In this document: one piece after another, positions 11,901 to 22,826 of the stretch
Position numbering within the stretch: the stretch's first letter is position 1
Layout: each line of letters opens with the position of its first letter
DNA from: Lineus longissimus
Lineage: Eukaryota > Nemertea > Pilidiophora > Heteronemertea > Lineidae
NCBI RefSeq assembly: GCF_910592395.1
Contig: NC_088315.1
Span: 3,350,501-3,414,500 of the forward strand
Direction of reading: 5' to 3'
DNA: 64,000 bases
Notes under the pieces: generated by a model
Databases searched by the model: none
What the model was told of the DNA's origin: nothing
The model's input: only the letters and a program-made list of their open reading frames with translations
Position numbers and translations under genes: made by a program

Positions 11901-14900
11901 CTTCTTTCCACCCTTCTTCTTTGGGGGAGCCCTGGCAACGGGCTTGGGAGCTGGCTGTGAATGACACAGAAGCAATACAAGATTAATCAATCATAATTAC
12001 AAGGCTTTAAAAAAGTGATCTGTTGCCTGAATCCATTTTGAATGATATCCAAGTCACTTGGTCTCCAAGATGGACCCGGCTAACCTTGTCTGATTCGCAA
12101 GTGCAGTTTAACTGATGAACTTTGTCAAAAAGGTAGAATTAATTATCATGTTGTTTGAAAGTACCATTTAAAGGGAGACTATAGGCAGGAGCCAGGTAGG
12201 GTGAATTAAGTTACAAGAAGTCGCCAATAGGGGTCACTCCTATCACACAGTACAGATACATGTAATAGGAGCTATTCCCTGAATTGGAAAAAGTTACTCT
12301 GGCTGGAATGGGTTACTGGTAAGAGAATATTCAGTCACACAGAAGTACAACATTGTGTAAGACCTTCTATACTAATACAAACGACAGGGAGAGTGTACAG
12401 ATTATCACACTTCTATATATATTCACGAGCAAAAACTTGACTATGAGCAACTGCTGTTTCACACTGCGGTATTTTGCCTATATGGTGTCAAATGAAAAGT
12501 TGACCTTTTGGCTTGTCATTGGATTCTACAGGGTGGGTCCAAATAGAAAAACAGAACCAAATCATGGTCAGGTTTATCCCTGGGACACCCTGTAGAACTG
12601 TTTAATGACTGCAATAAGCAGCAGCAGGGGCTCTTGAAGGTCTTCAATGATGTCAGAACTGTCGCGTGACTGCTGAGCAGCAGCAAGACGTCACATGTGT
12701 GATATCTCGGGAAGAAACTCCAAACACTTCACTCACAAGTGCCAGCACACAAGACACAGGACCCTAAGAGGGCCATAGTTATGACAGTGTGTTAGTAAAC
12801 CCAAGGAAGACATGGTTAGTAATACAGAGAGCTACAGTTTCTGTATAAAGATGAAGTGGGAAAACTCATCAGTGTCAAAAGCAGCTCACTCCCCACATTC
12901 TATTGCAAGTGTTAAAGTGAAGAGATATCTGGCACTGTAAACCAGGATATTTTGCGGGTTTCTGAAGCAGGACTCAGTACAGAACGGAAATAAGCTTTCC
13001 GAAGTTTTCTCAATCTCAGAATAGCAAGTGGCATGGCAAAAACATTCTGGTTTACAGTACAGTGCGTTTCATCAAACAGACGCCCATTAGGTCATGTGAC
13101 ATGCACTCACCTCAGCAGCTTTCCTCTCCTCTTCTTCACGCTATTATTGGTAGGTAAAATATGACAGTTCAGAATGGTTTTTGAGAAAAAAAAACCCAGT
13201 TGATTCACCAGATGTATTCACAGGACCTTGACAGATTACACCAACTTATTTTTCTGAGGACATCGTTTAGATACAAAAAAGCTTATAGGCCCACATGTGG
13301 TAGAAATTGAAATAAGTGGCCACTGTGGGAGATCAGAAAAGGATTGTTGTTTATACTGTGTACAGCAGTGTCTCATTGCAATGGCTCTACTCAGCATGGT
13401 TTTGTGTGTAAATCAAAAGCTAGGTTTGGATTTCATATTGCCACCACTTATTCCAATGTCCACTCTACAATAATACAAACGGCTGTTCTAATGACATATG
13501 CCTCAGCCCTTGAGAACACCAACATGCAAGACCATGATTTCTCTACTGTTTCGCTAGACTTCTTATCATTTGCTCGACATTATCATGCAATTAGGTTCTA
13601 GACGCAAAGAATAAACTTAAAGTGCATCTTTCAAGTAAATTTCAAAATCCACACAACCATCAGAAGTTAATCCAGGAGTCATCATTTCCGTTGAGATGGA
13701 CACCACTAAGCCCTTCCCTTCGAAATAGGAAGTGCAGATTTTTGAATTTCTGACGGCTGTCTGAATTTTCCTATTTGCAGAGATGATACATTTAACTAGA
13801 GGCAAAAGCTTCAGCCAAATTAGCACTGAGACAACAATTCTCTTCCTAGACAACATATACTATCTCTCCTTGCTTCACCACTAAAATAACATAATCAACA
13901 ATGACATCCAAAAACAGCTATCAGCAGAACATGCTGAAGTATATACAGCGATGAAATACCTAATCTATCAGTTAAAGCTAACTGGTGTTTCCTACACATC
14001 AGATCAAGATGCCAACAGAGACGCAGTGTTTCAAAACAACATAGCCCTTGGTTAGAAGGCAGTGCCAGGCAGCTTAATTGGAGAAGTTCTCTGTTGCCAA
14101 CAGTCAACAGATTAGTCATTTTCATAATCTTGCAGCAGTGAGTTTTTTGAATGACTTCAAGTCAAAGCAAGAATTATGAAATTTTGTTGGGTGATGCCAT
14201 GATTGAGACCCATCAGAGCTGGGTCTTTCAAATCCAACAATCAATATTGTGTGTTTGGTGAAATCATCCTTTGCAACCTCTGTAAATAAGCAGGCCCAGG
14301 TGCTGCCCTCTATAAACAAGGAACGGAGTCTTGCCGCAACCAATCCATAACATTCTATTATGAACGTATTGCTAACCTTTCTGCGGCGTTCCTCTTCCTC
14401 GCGCCTGCGTTCTTCCTCGCGTTGGCGCTCGGCCTCTTCCTCCTTAAAGATGCATGCAGAATATGATAGGGAAATCAATGATAGAAAGGACAGGTGGAAA
14501 CGGTCCAAAAACACACAAGAGTAACCTCTCAAAGAACTTGATCATAGAGCACAAGTTCTTCAAGAGGGCAAGGCAAGATAAATAACACACTCAAGAGGTT
14601 CAGTTTAGTTTAATAAGTCTTTAAAACAGGATGAGAGGGTAAAGTTACGGCAATATTGGTGACATGGATATTGCCTTAGAGCATGCTGTTCAGGTTTTAA
14701 TCATGAAAAGCGATTTTCAAAACAACTTTCAATTGGTCGGCCATTTTGTGCAAGCTTTGTCGGCCATTTTGAAATATGAGCAGAATGACTTAGAAGTAGT
14801 GTGAAGGGAGGGCAAGAACTGCCACTTGACAGGCACAACAAAGAAATAATAAACACAATGCAAAGGGAAATAACTGAACTGGCTTCATTCCTGGGTTAAA

Positions 14901-17900
14901 TCAAATTTGCATTGTGGCAAGAAGGCATTTTGAGGGAATGTGGGTGAAACAGCTCCATAATTTGCTTATGGAAGCTTAATCACCCATCACTCTCTCCTCC
15001 CAGCTCACACATGATAAATGAATTGGAATAAAATGTTCCTGAACTTACCGCCTCTTCCTCTTCCTGCAAGATAGACAAAGGCGAAAAATAAGAGATAATG
15101 TCGGCCATTTTGTGTAAACATTGGTGGCCATTATGCACATCTGTTGCGCATTTTGTGCAAACTATTCACTGATAGGAACTGACATCTTGGACCTAAAGCC
15201 AAAGGCAGAATATTAGTACTGTTAACCTCAAAATCTTTGCCCCACTTTACTTTCAGAATTTAAAATTTTGAAGAAAAACAAAATTCATGATTTTAAATTT
15301 TTGATTACGAAATTTCTTTTCAGTTTTTCAACTTGATTTGAGAAATTTCTGAAAATAAAACACCAGAAAAATTTTGGGGTTTACAGTAAATACGACTTTG
15401 AGGGAGCTGATGCAGAGGTATATTTTCATTAATTATTTGCCTGGTTGTGGAAAAGATTTTACTGAAAACTGAATGGCACTATGCCAGAAAGAATGAGTCA
15501 GGAATGAACTCTGACAGGAAAGAATTTTTTTAACTGCGTTGGAAGGGATTTGAATCCAAAACCTCTTGGTCAGGAGTTCGACACTCTAAACCACTACCAG
15601 TACACCACCATGTGTATGAGGGTTTTTGTTAATTTTAAAGAAAAAAACCTCACAAAATATAACTCTACAGACAAAAATGAGATGAAGAGAAGGAATGAAA
15701 TGATGAATATCATAAAAACTGATGAAGTGAATGAATAAAGGAAGGAAGGAAGGAAGATTAAATGATTAAGATGACAAGAATTGAAGAAAAGAGAAAGATT
15801 AAATCTAACACGATTGATACCAAGAGAAATGAGAAAACTTGAAACGATGGAAGAGAAATATCAAATATGTGTTATTAGAATGAGAGATTAAATGATAACT
15901 AGCATCAAACAGATTATGATTACAATAAGAATTGAAGGATCTAAAATACAAAATACACTACAAGAAAGACAGAATTAGACGAGTTGTTAACTTCCACCAC
16001 AGTTTGGCCGATGGACACCAGGGGGCACTCTGACATACCCGGCGACGGCGCTCCTCTTCTTCTCTCTGTTGTTTTTGTTCCTCTTCACGCTGTCGCTCCC
16101 TTTCGCGTTCGGCCTCCGCTGCCGCTTCCCTCTCGCGTTCTTCTTCCTCGTCCATTTCACGTTGGCGTCTACGACGCTCGGCAGCTTCCTCCTGTTCCCG
16201 GGCCATGCGATCCTCCTCCTCACGTTCAGCTGCTGCCCTACGTTCTGCAGCTGCAGCCTCCGCAGCTGCTTGAGCCTATCAGGGGAAAGACGTGGACGTC
16301 ACATGACATATTAGTGTGGGAGTCAAGGTCACTTGCTAATGAGATACATTATGTTAATGAGGGTTTGAAGCGGGATCATTCTCGCGTGAGGCAGTGACTT
16401 TTAAAAACGTTCATGAAAAGAAATCATATTGCATTCACCGCAATGACACTTTGAGATATACGATTGGTGACGATATCATATCCTTTGATGGGAGGGGTTA
16501 CAATAAGGAACACACATCTTACATGAAATATTTGCATACAAGTTGACAATTGATGGTGATGGATAGGTTTTTTTGACAAATTTGGGGTCTATATTTCTTG
16601 AAAATGACTGCTGCCTTTAGCTTGATAATTTTGTCAGCTGAAGACAAAGAGTGAAATGTTGTCTTATATATTTTAGCAGTGGCAGTACCTCAGCATCATC
16701 ATCATCATCTCCTCCGCGATTCCTTCTCCTCCTGCGATATGAGCTAGATGTATCCTGCAACGGAGAAACACACATGCACGTGATGGGTTCATGGAAAATG
16801 CTTGTTAACATTCTTCTCAACAGGTGGTGCCACTACACTTAAACACAATTGCCAGGTTGGTGGCAGATGGTAGACAAGTCAGCCTGCATGTCCTACAATG
16901 AGTTGCTTGGTGGTGTGTCTAAGGTTTACAGACAATATGTATTGCATAGAAGCGAGAAACCATCATCCTTGCAAAGAGAAAACATTCATCCCATTTCAAA
17001 ATGCAGGTACACAGGTCACAAAATGAACCCACACTCTTCAGTGAAAGGGCAACACATTGGAACAGGATGGCAATATAGATTGGGGTAAATCTACAAGAAG
17101 AAGTCCATGCGAGATCTATAATTCCACTACTAACATTCAAGAACCTGCATGCAGTTAATTTAGGACTACTATCACTAAAAACAAAGGGAACATTGACACT
17201 GACAATCACGATCCCTCTCCGCAGTTGACTATGAATTCCAAGGTTCAGATTGAGAAGTTTCCTAGTACGAAGGCAACACTGACCTCCACAACCTTATTTC
17301 TCTCCAAACCTACCTCAGCCCGTAACTCCGCCTGAACTTCTGCTGATTTTTCACTCACAACAACTTCTGATTTGTCGAAATTGTCCGCGTCTGACCTTTT
17401 ACGGAGAGTAATTGAAACACTAGAAACACGTCTTGTGGGAATTTCATCGTTCTGAACAGCAGAGTCTGTTTCGTCCATTGGCATGCTGAAGCGACTAGAT
17501 CTTAATCCTAACTTTGGCCGCATTGACGTAATATTGCCGTTTGTTTCCGATTGCTTTGAGACTGGTTCTTCAACTTTTGATTCTGATATTTCCTTCACTT
17601 CCTCTCTTGGAACTTGCTTGGTTTCTACCTTCAAAGATGTGACATTGTCTTCTGATTGTGCTGGAGTTGTAGCCAAGGATGTGACATTGACCTCTGATTC
17701 TGCACCCTCTTTTTTATTGTTTGTCGCGAGGGCCTCGTTTTCATACATATCACTGTATCTGCGACGCCAGTTTGATCGCGGACGGAATGCCGATTGCACA
17801 CTGGGGGCTGAGCTAGATTCCTGGAAGAGTATGGGAAGCATGCAATATGCTGGCAAATAAAGACGGGCAACATGCTACATGCAAGATAGAAACTACACAT

Positions 17901-20900
17901 CTGGACAGAATAGCTGGGTCACAAAGAGCCCACCAGGTTATGTGAACTTGGGCATTCCTTCTGTCTAGCCACATCCAGAGTAGATGGATTTCTACTCCGG
18001 ATAACAGTGCAAGGGTCATTTTGAACAGATGGGTTGTGCAGTAGATAATATAAGGAAGAATTTCTAACATCTTTCTTATCCTGAACTAATTCCAGCTTCA
18101 ATTACCGGGACATAGAATCTAAGGACGAGTCGACGAGGGGTCGAGTGATTTTTGGTGTATATGTGAGAGTTCTATAGCTTTTACCTCAGAATTGTTGTTT
18201 ACTTCAGTTGAATTGTCAACTTCTCGACTTCGTTGCCGACGGAATCGGTTTGTTGAAAGGTCTGTAGTAGTGGGATTTGTAGTTGAAGTAGGTTGATCCT
18301 GCAATCACATGCAACATGCAAGAGGGAGGTAATAACATGCAAAATGAATTTCAACCAAAAGGGAATGATAGAATGAAATAAGAAGAAACTTGTTGCTAGG
18401 TTCATGGTGGAGACCCTCCATGTAGAATGTGAACAGTGACGGTGCCAAAAAATACTATTAAACTGGAATTTTTTTCCTCATTAAAATTCTCTCCTTTTTT
18501 GGGGGGAGGACTATTTCTGAACCCCAAATCAGACTTGATGCAATGAGTCTTTCAAGGGTTAAATTTACACCATATGACCATGACTCTTCATCAATGTTTG
18601 AAGAAGAAAGGGTTAACCCTGGAGCTGAGAGCATTCTTTTCTATCGTCTCTTTTCAGCAACCAGATCTATTTTTTCCTCCACAGAACTCAGATATTTGAC
18701 CCATCGACTCCTGTATGGCATCCTCAACAATACTGGTGCATTTCTTAACGACCCACTATCATTAATTGGCTGTTATGCAATGGTGGTTAAAAATATCCAA
18801 GACTGGAAAAAACACCATTCAAACTGATATCGTCCGAATGATGTGAACGCATTTTGTGATGTCATATGGCCGGCTAGCTATTGGAGTCACCTGTGCTACA
18901 AAATGTAGTGCTCTCAAAAGACAGTGCTGAAACAATAAAGACAATCCCAGCACCGACACAAAACATTGCGACAAAGATCTTTAAACATTTAAGAGCAACG
19001 CAAACGCGAGATCTATGCTGCTGCAACCTGCAATGATCATCGCATAAGACACTCATGTCACTCCAGTGATATGAGGGTTTGATATTTCATTCATTGAAGA
19101 GTTAACAGTAGGCCTACAGTGCCATGCAATTTAAGGGGGGCTGTTGGATGACAATAAACATCACTTTGCAAAATTGGTATTTACACCAAACAACTTCCTG
19201 AAAGTTCTGACCTCTCATTCTTGCTCATTCTAGCACAAGAGAAACGTCATAAAATGCAACGGTGAGAGACACACAGACGGGACACAAACGGGGACAGAGC
19301 ATTGATGACAACTGACATGACCAGGTGGTGCTACCTCGCTGTTATCTGTGGTGTCTTCAGTGTCGCGGTTGCGACGACGGCGGTAGGATGATGTCGTGCT
19401 CTGAAAATTTACCAGATATGGCGTCACATGTGCACTCCATAAGGAGAATAAATGGGCGGACATTTCCATGAGGATTCTCCAGGGAATTAAAATATGAGGT
19501 ATTTAATGGGTGATATAACTAGACTGTAACTAATGACAAAGTTAGTACTTTAGTTATCATACCACTAATGTACACTATGATTGAATGGAAATTAATGATG
19601 AAGGGGGATTGAATAAGACTAACTACTTGTGCTAAATGCAATGACCAACATAATTTTAGGAACCTTGACTGGCAAGTGATGATACCGGTACACGAAATTG
19701 ATTAATGATGAAATAACACATTCACATATATGTTTTTAGCAATAATGGAATGGCTCGACAGTGCCAATGCGACATCTAGATTGGTCCCAATTATCTGGCA
19801 AATGGTCGCTCAATAAGGTCTTGACCGTTTGAGAAGTGGGCAATCATGTGAGACATCCCAAAAGGCAATATCTCTTGTGCCACAAACCATCTTTCAGAGG
19901 ATCAGAAACCAATCTATCTGCCGACCAGACAGCGTTCTACATTGCTCCACCTAGTGGCAGGACAGCAAAGCCTGGGCATGCATTTACCTCATCATTGTCT
20001 TCGGCATTATCTCGATTGCGTCTCCTACGCCTGTACGAGCTGGAGTCCTGCGGGGGGCATATCAAAGCGGAATATTAGGCCAGATACACCAAGGGGGAGC
20101 AGACATAGCAAAAGCTTAATGGAGGGCTATTACACTTAATTGTGATGCGTCATGCAACACCGACGGAATTGGTTAACCAAAACATATCATGGGAAGTATT
20201 TTTATGCTACAAAGTGTCATGATGGTGATGATGTTCAAGCATGATAGTCAGTCAGATGGTTGAACTGGGGATGAGACTGACCTAGTAAAAGAAATTGTCA
20301 TACCATCGATGTATGTTGATGATACATTTTAGCCCAATGGAAATGATATGTTTTAGTATGTAAAGGCATAGCCAAAGGGGGTCAGGGATGCAAACAACCG
20401 CCGTTCATGGAAAAATCGTTTAAATTGACTGAGAAAAGCCCTTCAGTTTTTCCTGTCAAACAACCCCCCCTGGAAATTCTTAATGATGAAGCGGTATGAT
20501 TGAAGAGTAAGAAAAGTTTATACATACGTCATCGCTGTAATGAGAAGAAAGAAGGAATAATTAGTTTTGCTGTTGAGTGTTATGTCTTCATGAAACCATT
20601 GTATGAAATGTACGCAAATGACATACACTTTATGAAAGTGAAACAGATGTAACTTTAGCAAGAAATTGTTCCAAGTTGTATCATAATAACAAGTGGTTGA
20701 CAAGAGCAGTCTCACTGAGAATGTATGATATCACTCAGACCACTATATTGAGAAGTCACAGTGCAGGATTCCACACACTTGGTCTTGGCAAAATGTGACT
20801 CGCTCTACCAAAACTAGGCGCTTGTCGCATCTGAACTTGACAGGTTGATACGGACTTGTTGTTCATTTCCCTACTGTAGACCTTTTGTGAAATCTATTAC

Positions 20901-22826
20901 AAACTGATTTGGTCACATTTCACAAAAGGTCTACAATAGGGAAATGAACAACAAGTCCGTATCAACCTGTCAAGTTCAGATGCGACAAGCGCCTAGTTTT
21001 GGTAGAGCGGGTCACAAATATTAGACCATCCACCGAAAGTTGGTGTAGTGCATATGATGTGGTGTAGTGTTTGACATATATTACATTTAGAGATAAAGTC
21101 AGTTATTACAAGTAATTCAAAGAGTTGAAATCAACTTTATTCGATGACAATGATATTCTCGGGAATGGAAACATTATTGATGTTGTAGATGTTATTGTAC
21201 GTGGCTCTTTCATTTCATTTCTTGCTGGTGGGAATTAAAGTTACAAAGACTTTAAAGCTCTAAAGTGTTAATTCACATTGATTGTTATTTAGCAAAATAT
21301 ATGTATGCCTTGGGTAAGAAATCTAAGGCCATGTCATCATTATGTAAAATCAACACTTGAAAGACATTAACGAATACGCAGAACAAACACTCAAAGCAAA
21401 GCCCATGCACATGAAGAAAAAGCGAGCAAAAATCAAGCTTTACCCATTTCTAACTTGGTTCGTCTCTGCAACACTGCCATGCATAGAAGAAGAGAAATAA
21501 AAGCAAAATCAAAATAATACGCCATGCTGTCATAACTAAAGCACAAAACTGATTGTACAACTAGAGGCCTGTTGGCCAGGGAGCTTCGCTACGTCCCCGC
21601 TCCAACATGTTCAATCCAGCACCACCAATTTTCTTGGGTTAAGGAATTGAACCCGAGGCGGAGGACCTTGGTTGAGTTACCAAGACACTCGAGGGTGGAG
21701 CTAAAATACAGTCCAAACCCGAGCCGACAGGTGAGGGTTTGGACGAAATTTTAGCTCCACCCGAGAGTGTCTTGGTAACTCAACCAAGGTCCGAAGCCGA
21801 GGGTTCAATTTCTATTCTAAAATACCTCAAACTTAAAAAGATAGGCCACGAAATAACTTGAATATGTGCGAATTTGGCAAATTCCATCCATCGCCTGCCC
21901 GGAGCGCCGGTAGCGCCGTTGTTTACATTATGTTACGGCAGCCCGTATAGGAAGTCCGGATCGGCTCGCTCAAGTGACGCTAAAATCCGCGCAAATGGGC
22001 TATTTGGAGCGTTTTTCTCAGCAAATATGTGTAGTGCTCATTAAAAAACTTAGGGTGGTTGATGCTTCCTTGGCTGATTTGTGTTTGAAGCAGTGTTTTG
22101 AGAGCCTCAAACTTCTGAAGTGAGCTGTGTGCATGGTTCCACATTTTAGTGCAACCCGAGGGAACTTTGGTAGAGCATCTTGGTTGCGTGTCCAAAACAC
22201 TCCACTCTCAGAACGAGGCTTATGCATTTTCCATTTAAAAGTTGACTTTATGGTACCAAGGTATTTTAGAATTTAGCACCAAAGTAATACAGTACTTCAT
22301 TTGTTGGTGTGTCTCTATCATTAAACAGATTCATCACATTCACTCTGCCCACCACAAGTGCACCCTGCATCACCAATCTATATCTCCAAATATCCCGTCC
22401 CACAACACCTACATGTTTTTATATCTCTGCTGTCTTTCTCTGATTCGTCGCTCCATCCTTGACATTCGATCCTCCTCAGAGTTGGGCGTGTCAAACCCCG
22501 CAGAAAATCGACTTGATGGTGCGGTTTCTCCATTCTGCCCAGCTCTATACATGCAGCGTCATGCAATAAAAACATGCAAACAGTAATGCACATGCAATTT
22601 GATAACAATCAATAATGATGAATTGAAGAAGGACAAATGCCTGCAGCCGTTGTGACAACTGGAAATCCTTAGAAAATGCATCCACTGTAACTTTTGCATC
22701 TCAAAGAAAAACAAGGTCATTTCAAGATGCAAAATATCGATCATGTAAACATGCAGTCAATATGAAAGAAAAAAATTAAGACGAAATGACAAGAACTTAC
22801 CGCCTGTATGATTCGTCGTCAGACAT
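8935..22826 (-). CDS. troponin I, muscle thin-filament inhibitory subunit, 19-exon gene
   Basis: Troponin I holds actin-tropomyosin in the off state and releases it when troponin C binds calcium. Exons in transcription order: 22826-22801, 22544-22413, 20534-20528, 20047-19988, 19400-19335, 18298-18185, 17820-17314, 16754-16689, 16275-16039, 15063-15049, 14442-14377, 13140-13111, 11954-11859, then 11374-11254 or 10749-10629, 10274-10174, 9898-9855, 9602-9561, 9267-9156, 9012-8935. With one of the alternative pair this sums to 1920 nt, a 639-aa protein starting MSDDESYRR. The core is diagnostic: 'KKFHKKMCDLEDEKYEFEL', then 'VNDIKGK' joined across an intron to 'FVKPVLKKVSKTESK', then 'SSFRAGLK' and 'PKTPDWRDEKKD', ending EVEADAE. 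All splice sites are GT-AG and phases agree throughout. The first 470 residues are an Arg/Glu-rich extension built from phase-0 cassettes, so many isoforms are possible. Confidence 0.93.
9995..10135. repeat. dispersed repeat copy in a troponin I intron
   Basis: Partner of the copy at 43590-43700; see the landmarks given there. Confidence 0.5.
10629..10749 (-). other. troponin I mutually exclusive exon A
   Basis: 121 nt, phase 0 in and phase 1 out. It encodes a troponin T-binding helix ('MEKAAEEMRAEAKKRAEEKE') ending in the family motif VLPPLNVGSLDK. It occupies the same protein position as exon B at 11254-11374 and can join the same neighbours. Its donor (gtcatt) is weaker than that of exon B (gtgagg). 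Confidence 0.88.
11254..11374 (-). other. troponin I mutually exclusive exon B
   Basis: 121 nt with the same phases as exon A. It encodes 'KLIVNMAVEDLENEQ', then 'EKKRLLEERVPPLNLEGLSE'. The tail is closer to the general troponin I consensus (VPPLxLxGLS) than exon A. Including both exons would shift the frame (242 nt), so only one can be used per transcript. Confidence 0.88.
12524..12597. mobile_element. small inverted-repeat element (MITE-like) in a troponin I intron
   Basis: Ends are inverted copies of TTCTACAGGGTG, 74 bp apart. No coding capacity. The CAGGGTG-type end resembles termini of some DNA transposons, but this rests on a short match. Confidence 0.4.
15049..15063 (-). other. troponin I 15-nt microexon
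   Basis: Encodes EEEEA between an acceptor (cttgcag) and a donor (gtaagttc). Phase 0 on both sides, so it can be skipped without loss of frame. It extends the Glu-rich tract between the 237-nt and 66-nt exons. Confidence 0.75.
16039..16275 (-). other. troponin I Glu/Arg/Ala-rich exon (79 codons)
   Basis: A 79-residue charged segment starting AQAAAEAAAAERRAAAERE and ending QQREEEERRRR, predicted to be one long single alpha helix or coiled coil. Phase 0 on both sides. Such a tract recalls the Glu/Arg-rich N-terminal extension of molluscan troponin I. Confidence 0.82.
16689..16754 (-). other. troponin I 'SSYRRRRRNR' cassette exon, copy 3
   Basis: 66 nt, phase 0. Encodes DTSSSYRRRRRNRGG followed by DDDDDAE. 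Homologous to the exons at 19335-19400 and 19988-20047 in motif, size, phase and acidic tail. Confidence 0.82.
17314..17820 (-). other. troponin I large 507-nt exon of unknown role
   Basis: 169 codons, phase 0 on both sides, so it is a removable cassette. Begins ESSSAPSVQSAFRPRSNWRR and contains repeats of the form 'VTSL' (NVTSLATT, NVTSLKVE, NITSMRPK), with many Ser, Thr, Glu and basic residues and little hydrophobic content, so probably disordered. The start (Ser-rich, then WRRRYSD) faintly recalls the short SSYRRRR exons. I know no troponin I with such a segment. Confidence 0.75.
18185..18298 (-). other. troponin I Thr/Asn-rich cassette exon
   Basis: 114 nt, phase 0. Encodes DQPTSTTNPTTTDLSTNRFR, then a basic/acidic stretch ending NNNSE. 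The second half (NRFRRQRSREV) may be a diverged copy of the SSYRRRRNR module. Confidence 0.75.
19335..19400 (-). other. troponin I 'SSYRRRRNR' cassette exon, copy 2
   Basis: 66 nt, phase 0. Encodes STTSSYRRRRNRDTEDTTDN then SE. Acceptor attttcag, donor gtagca. Confidence 0.82.
19988..20047 (-). other. troponin I 'SSYRRRRRNR' cassette exon, copy 1
   Basis: 60 nt, phase 0. Encodes DSSSYRRRRRNRDNAEDNDE. Acceptor ccccgcag, donor gtaaat. Confidence 0.82.
20528..20534 (-). other. troponin I 7-nt microexon
   Basis: CGATGAC between a strong acceptor (a pyrimidine-rich tract ending cattacag) and the donor gtatgt. The upstream exon ends in phase 2 and every following cassette starts in phase 0; seven nucleotides give exactly the needed correction and add I-D-D. 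Without it the protein frame is lost. Confidence 0.75.
20794..21016. mobile_element. foldback element (MITE-like) in a troponin I intron
   Basis: Two arms of about 100 bp (20794-20893 and 20916-21016) are almost perfect reverse complements around a short loop. The ends are TGTGAC...GTCACA. Arm mismatches are few (for example 'ctactgtag' against 'ctattgtag'). No open frame. Transcribed within the troponin I pre-mRNA, it would form a long hairpin. Confidence 0.8.
21645..21811. mobile_element. second foldback element in the same intron
   Basis: Arms of about 75 bp, inverted around a short centre near 21725. Left arm starts aattgaacccgaggcgg; the right arm ends with its imperfect complement. Sequence unrelated to the element at 20794-21016. 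Confidence 0.75.

Noticed and set aside
15984-16397. 137-codon plus-strand frame opposite troponin I
   Set aside because: It is the antisense of the Glu/Arg-rich exon, whose codon composition leaves the opposite strand open.
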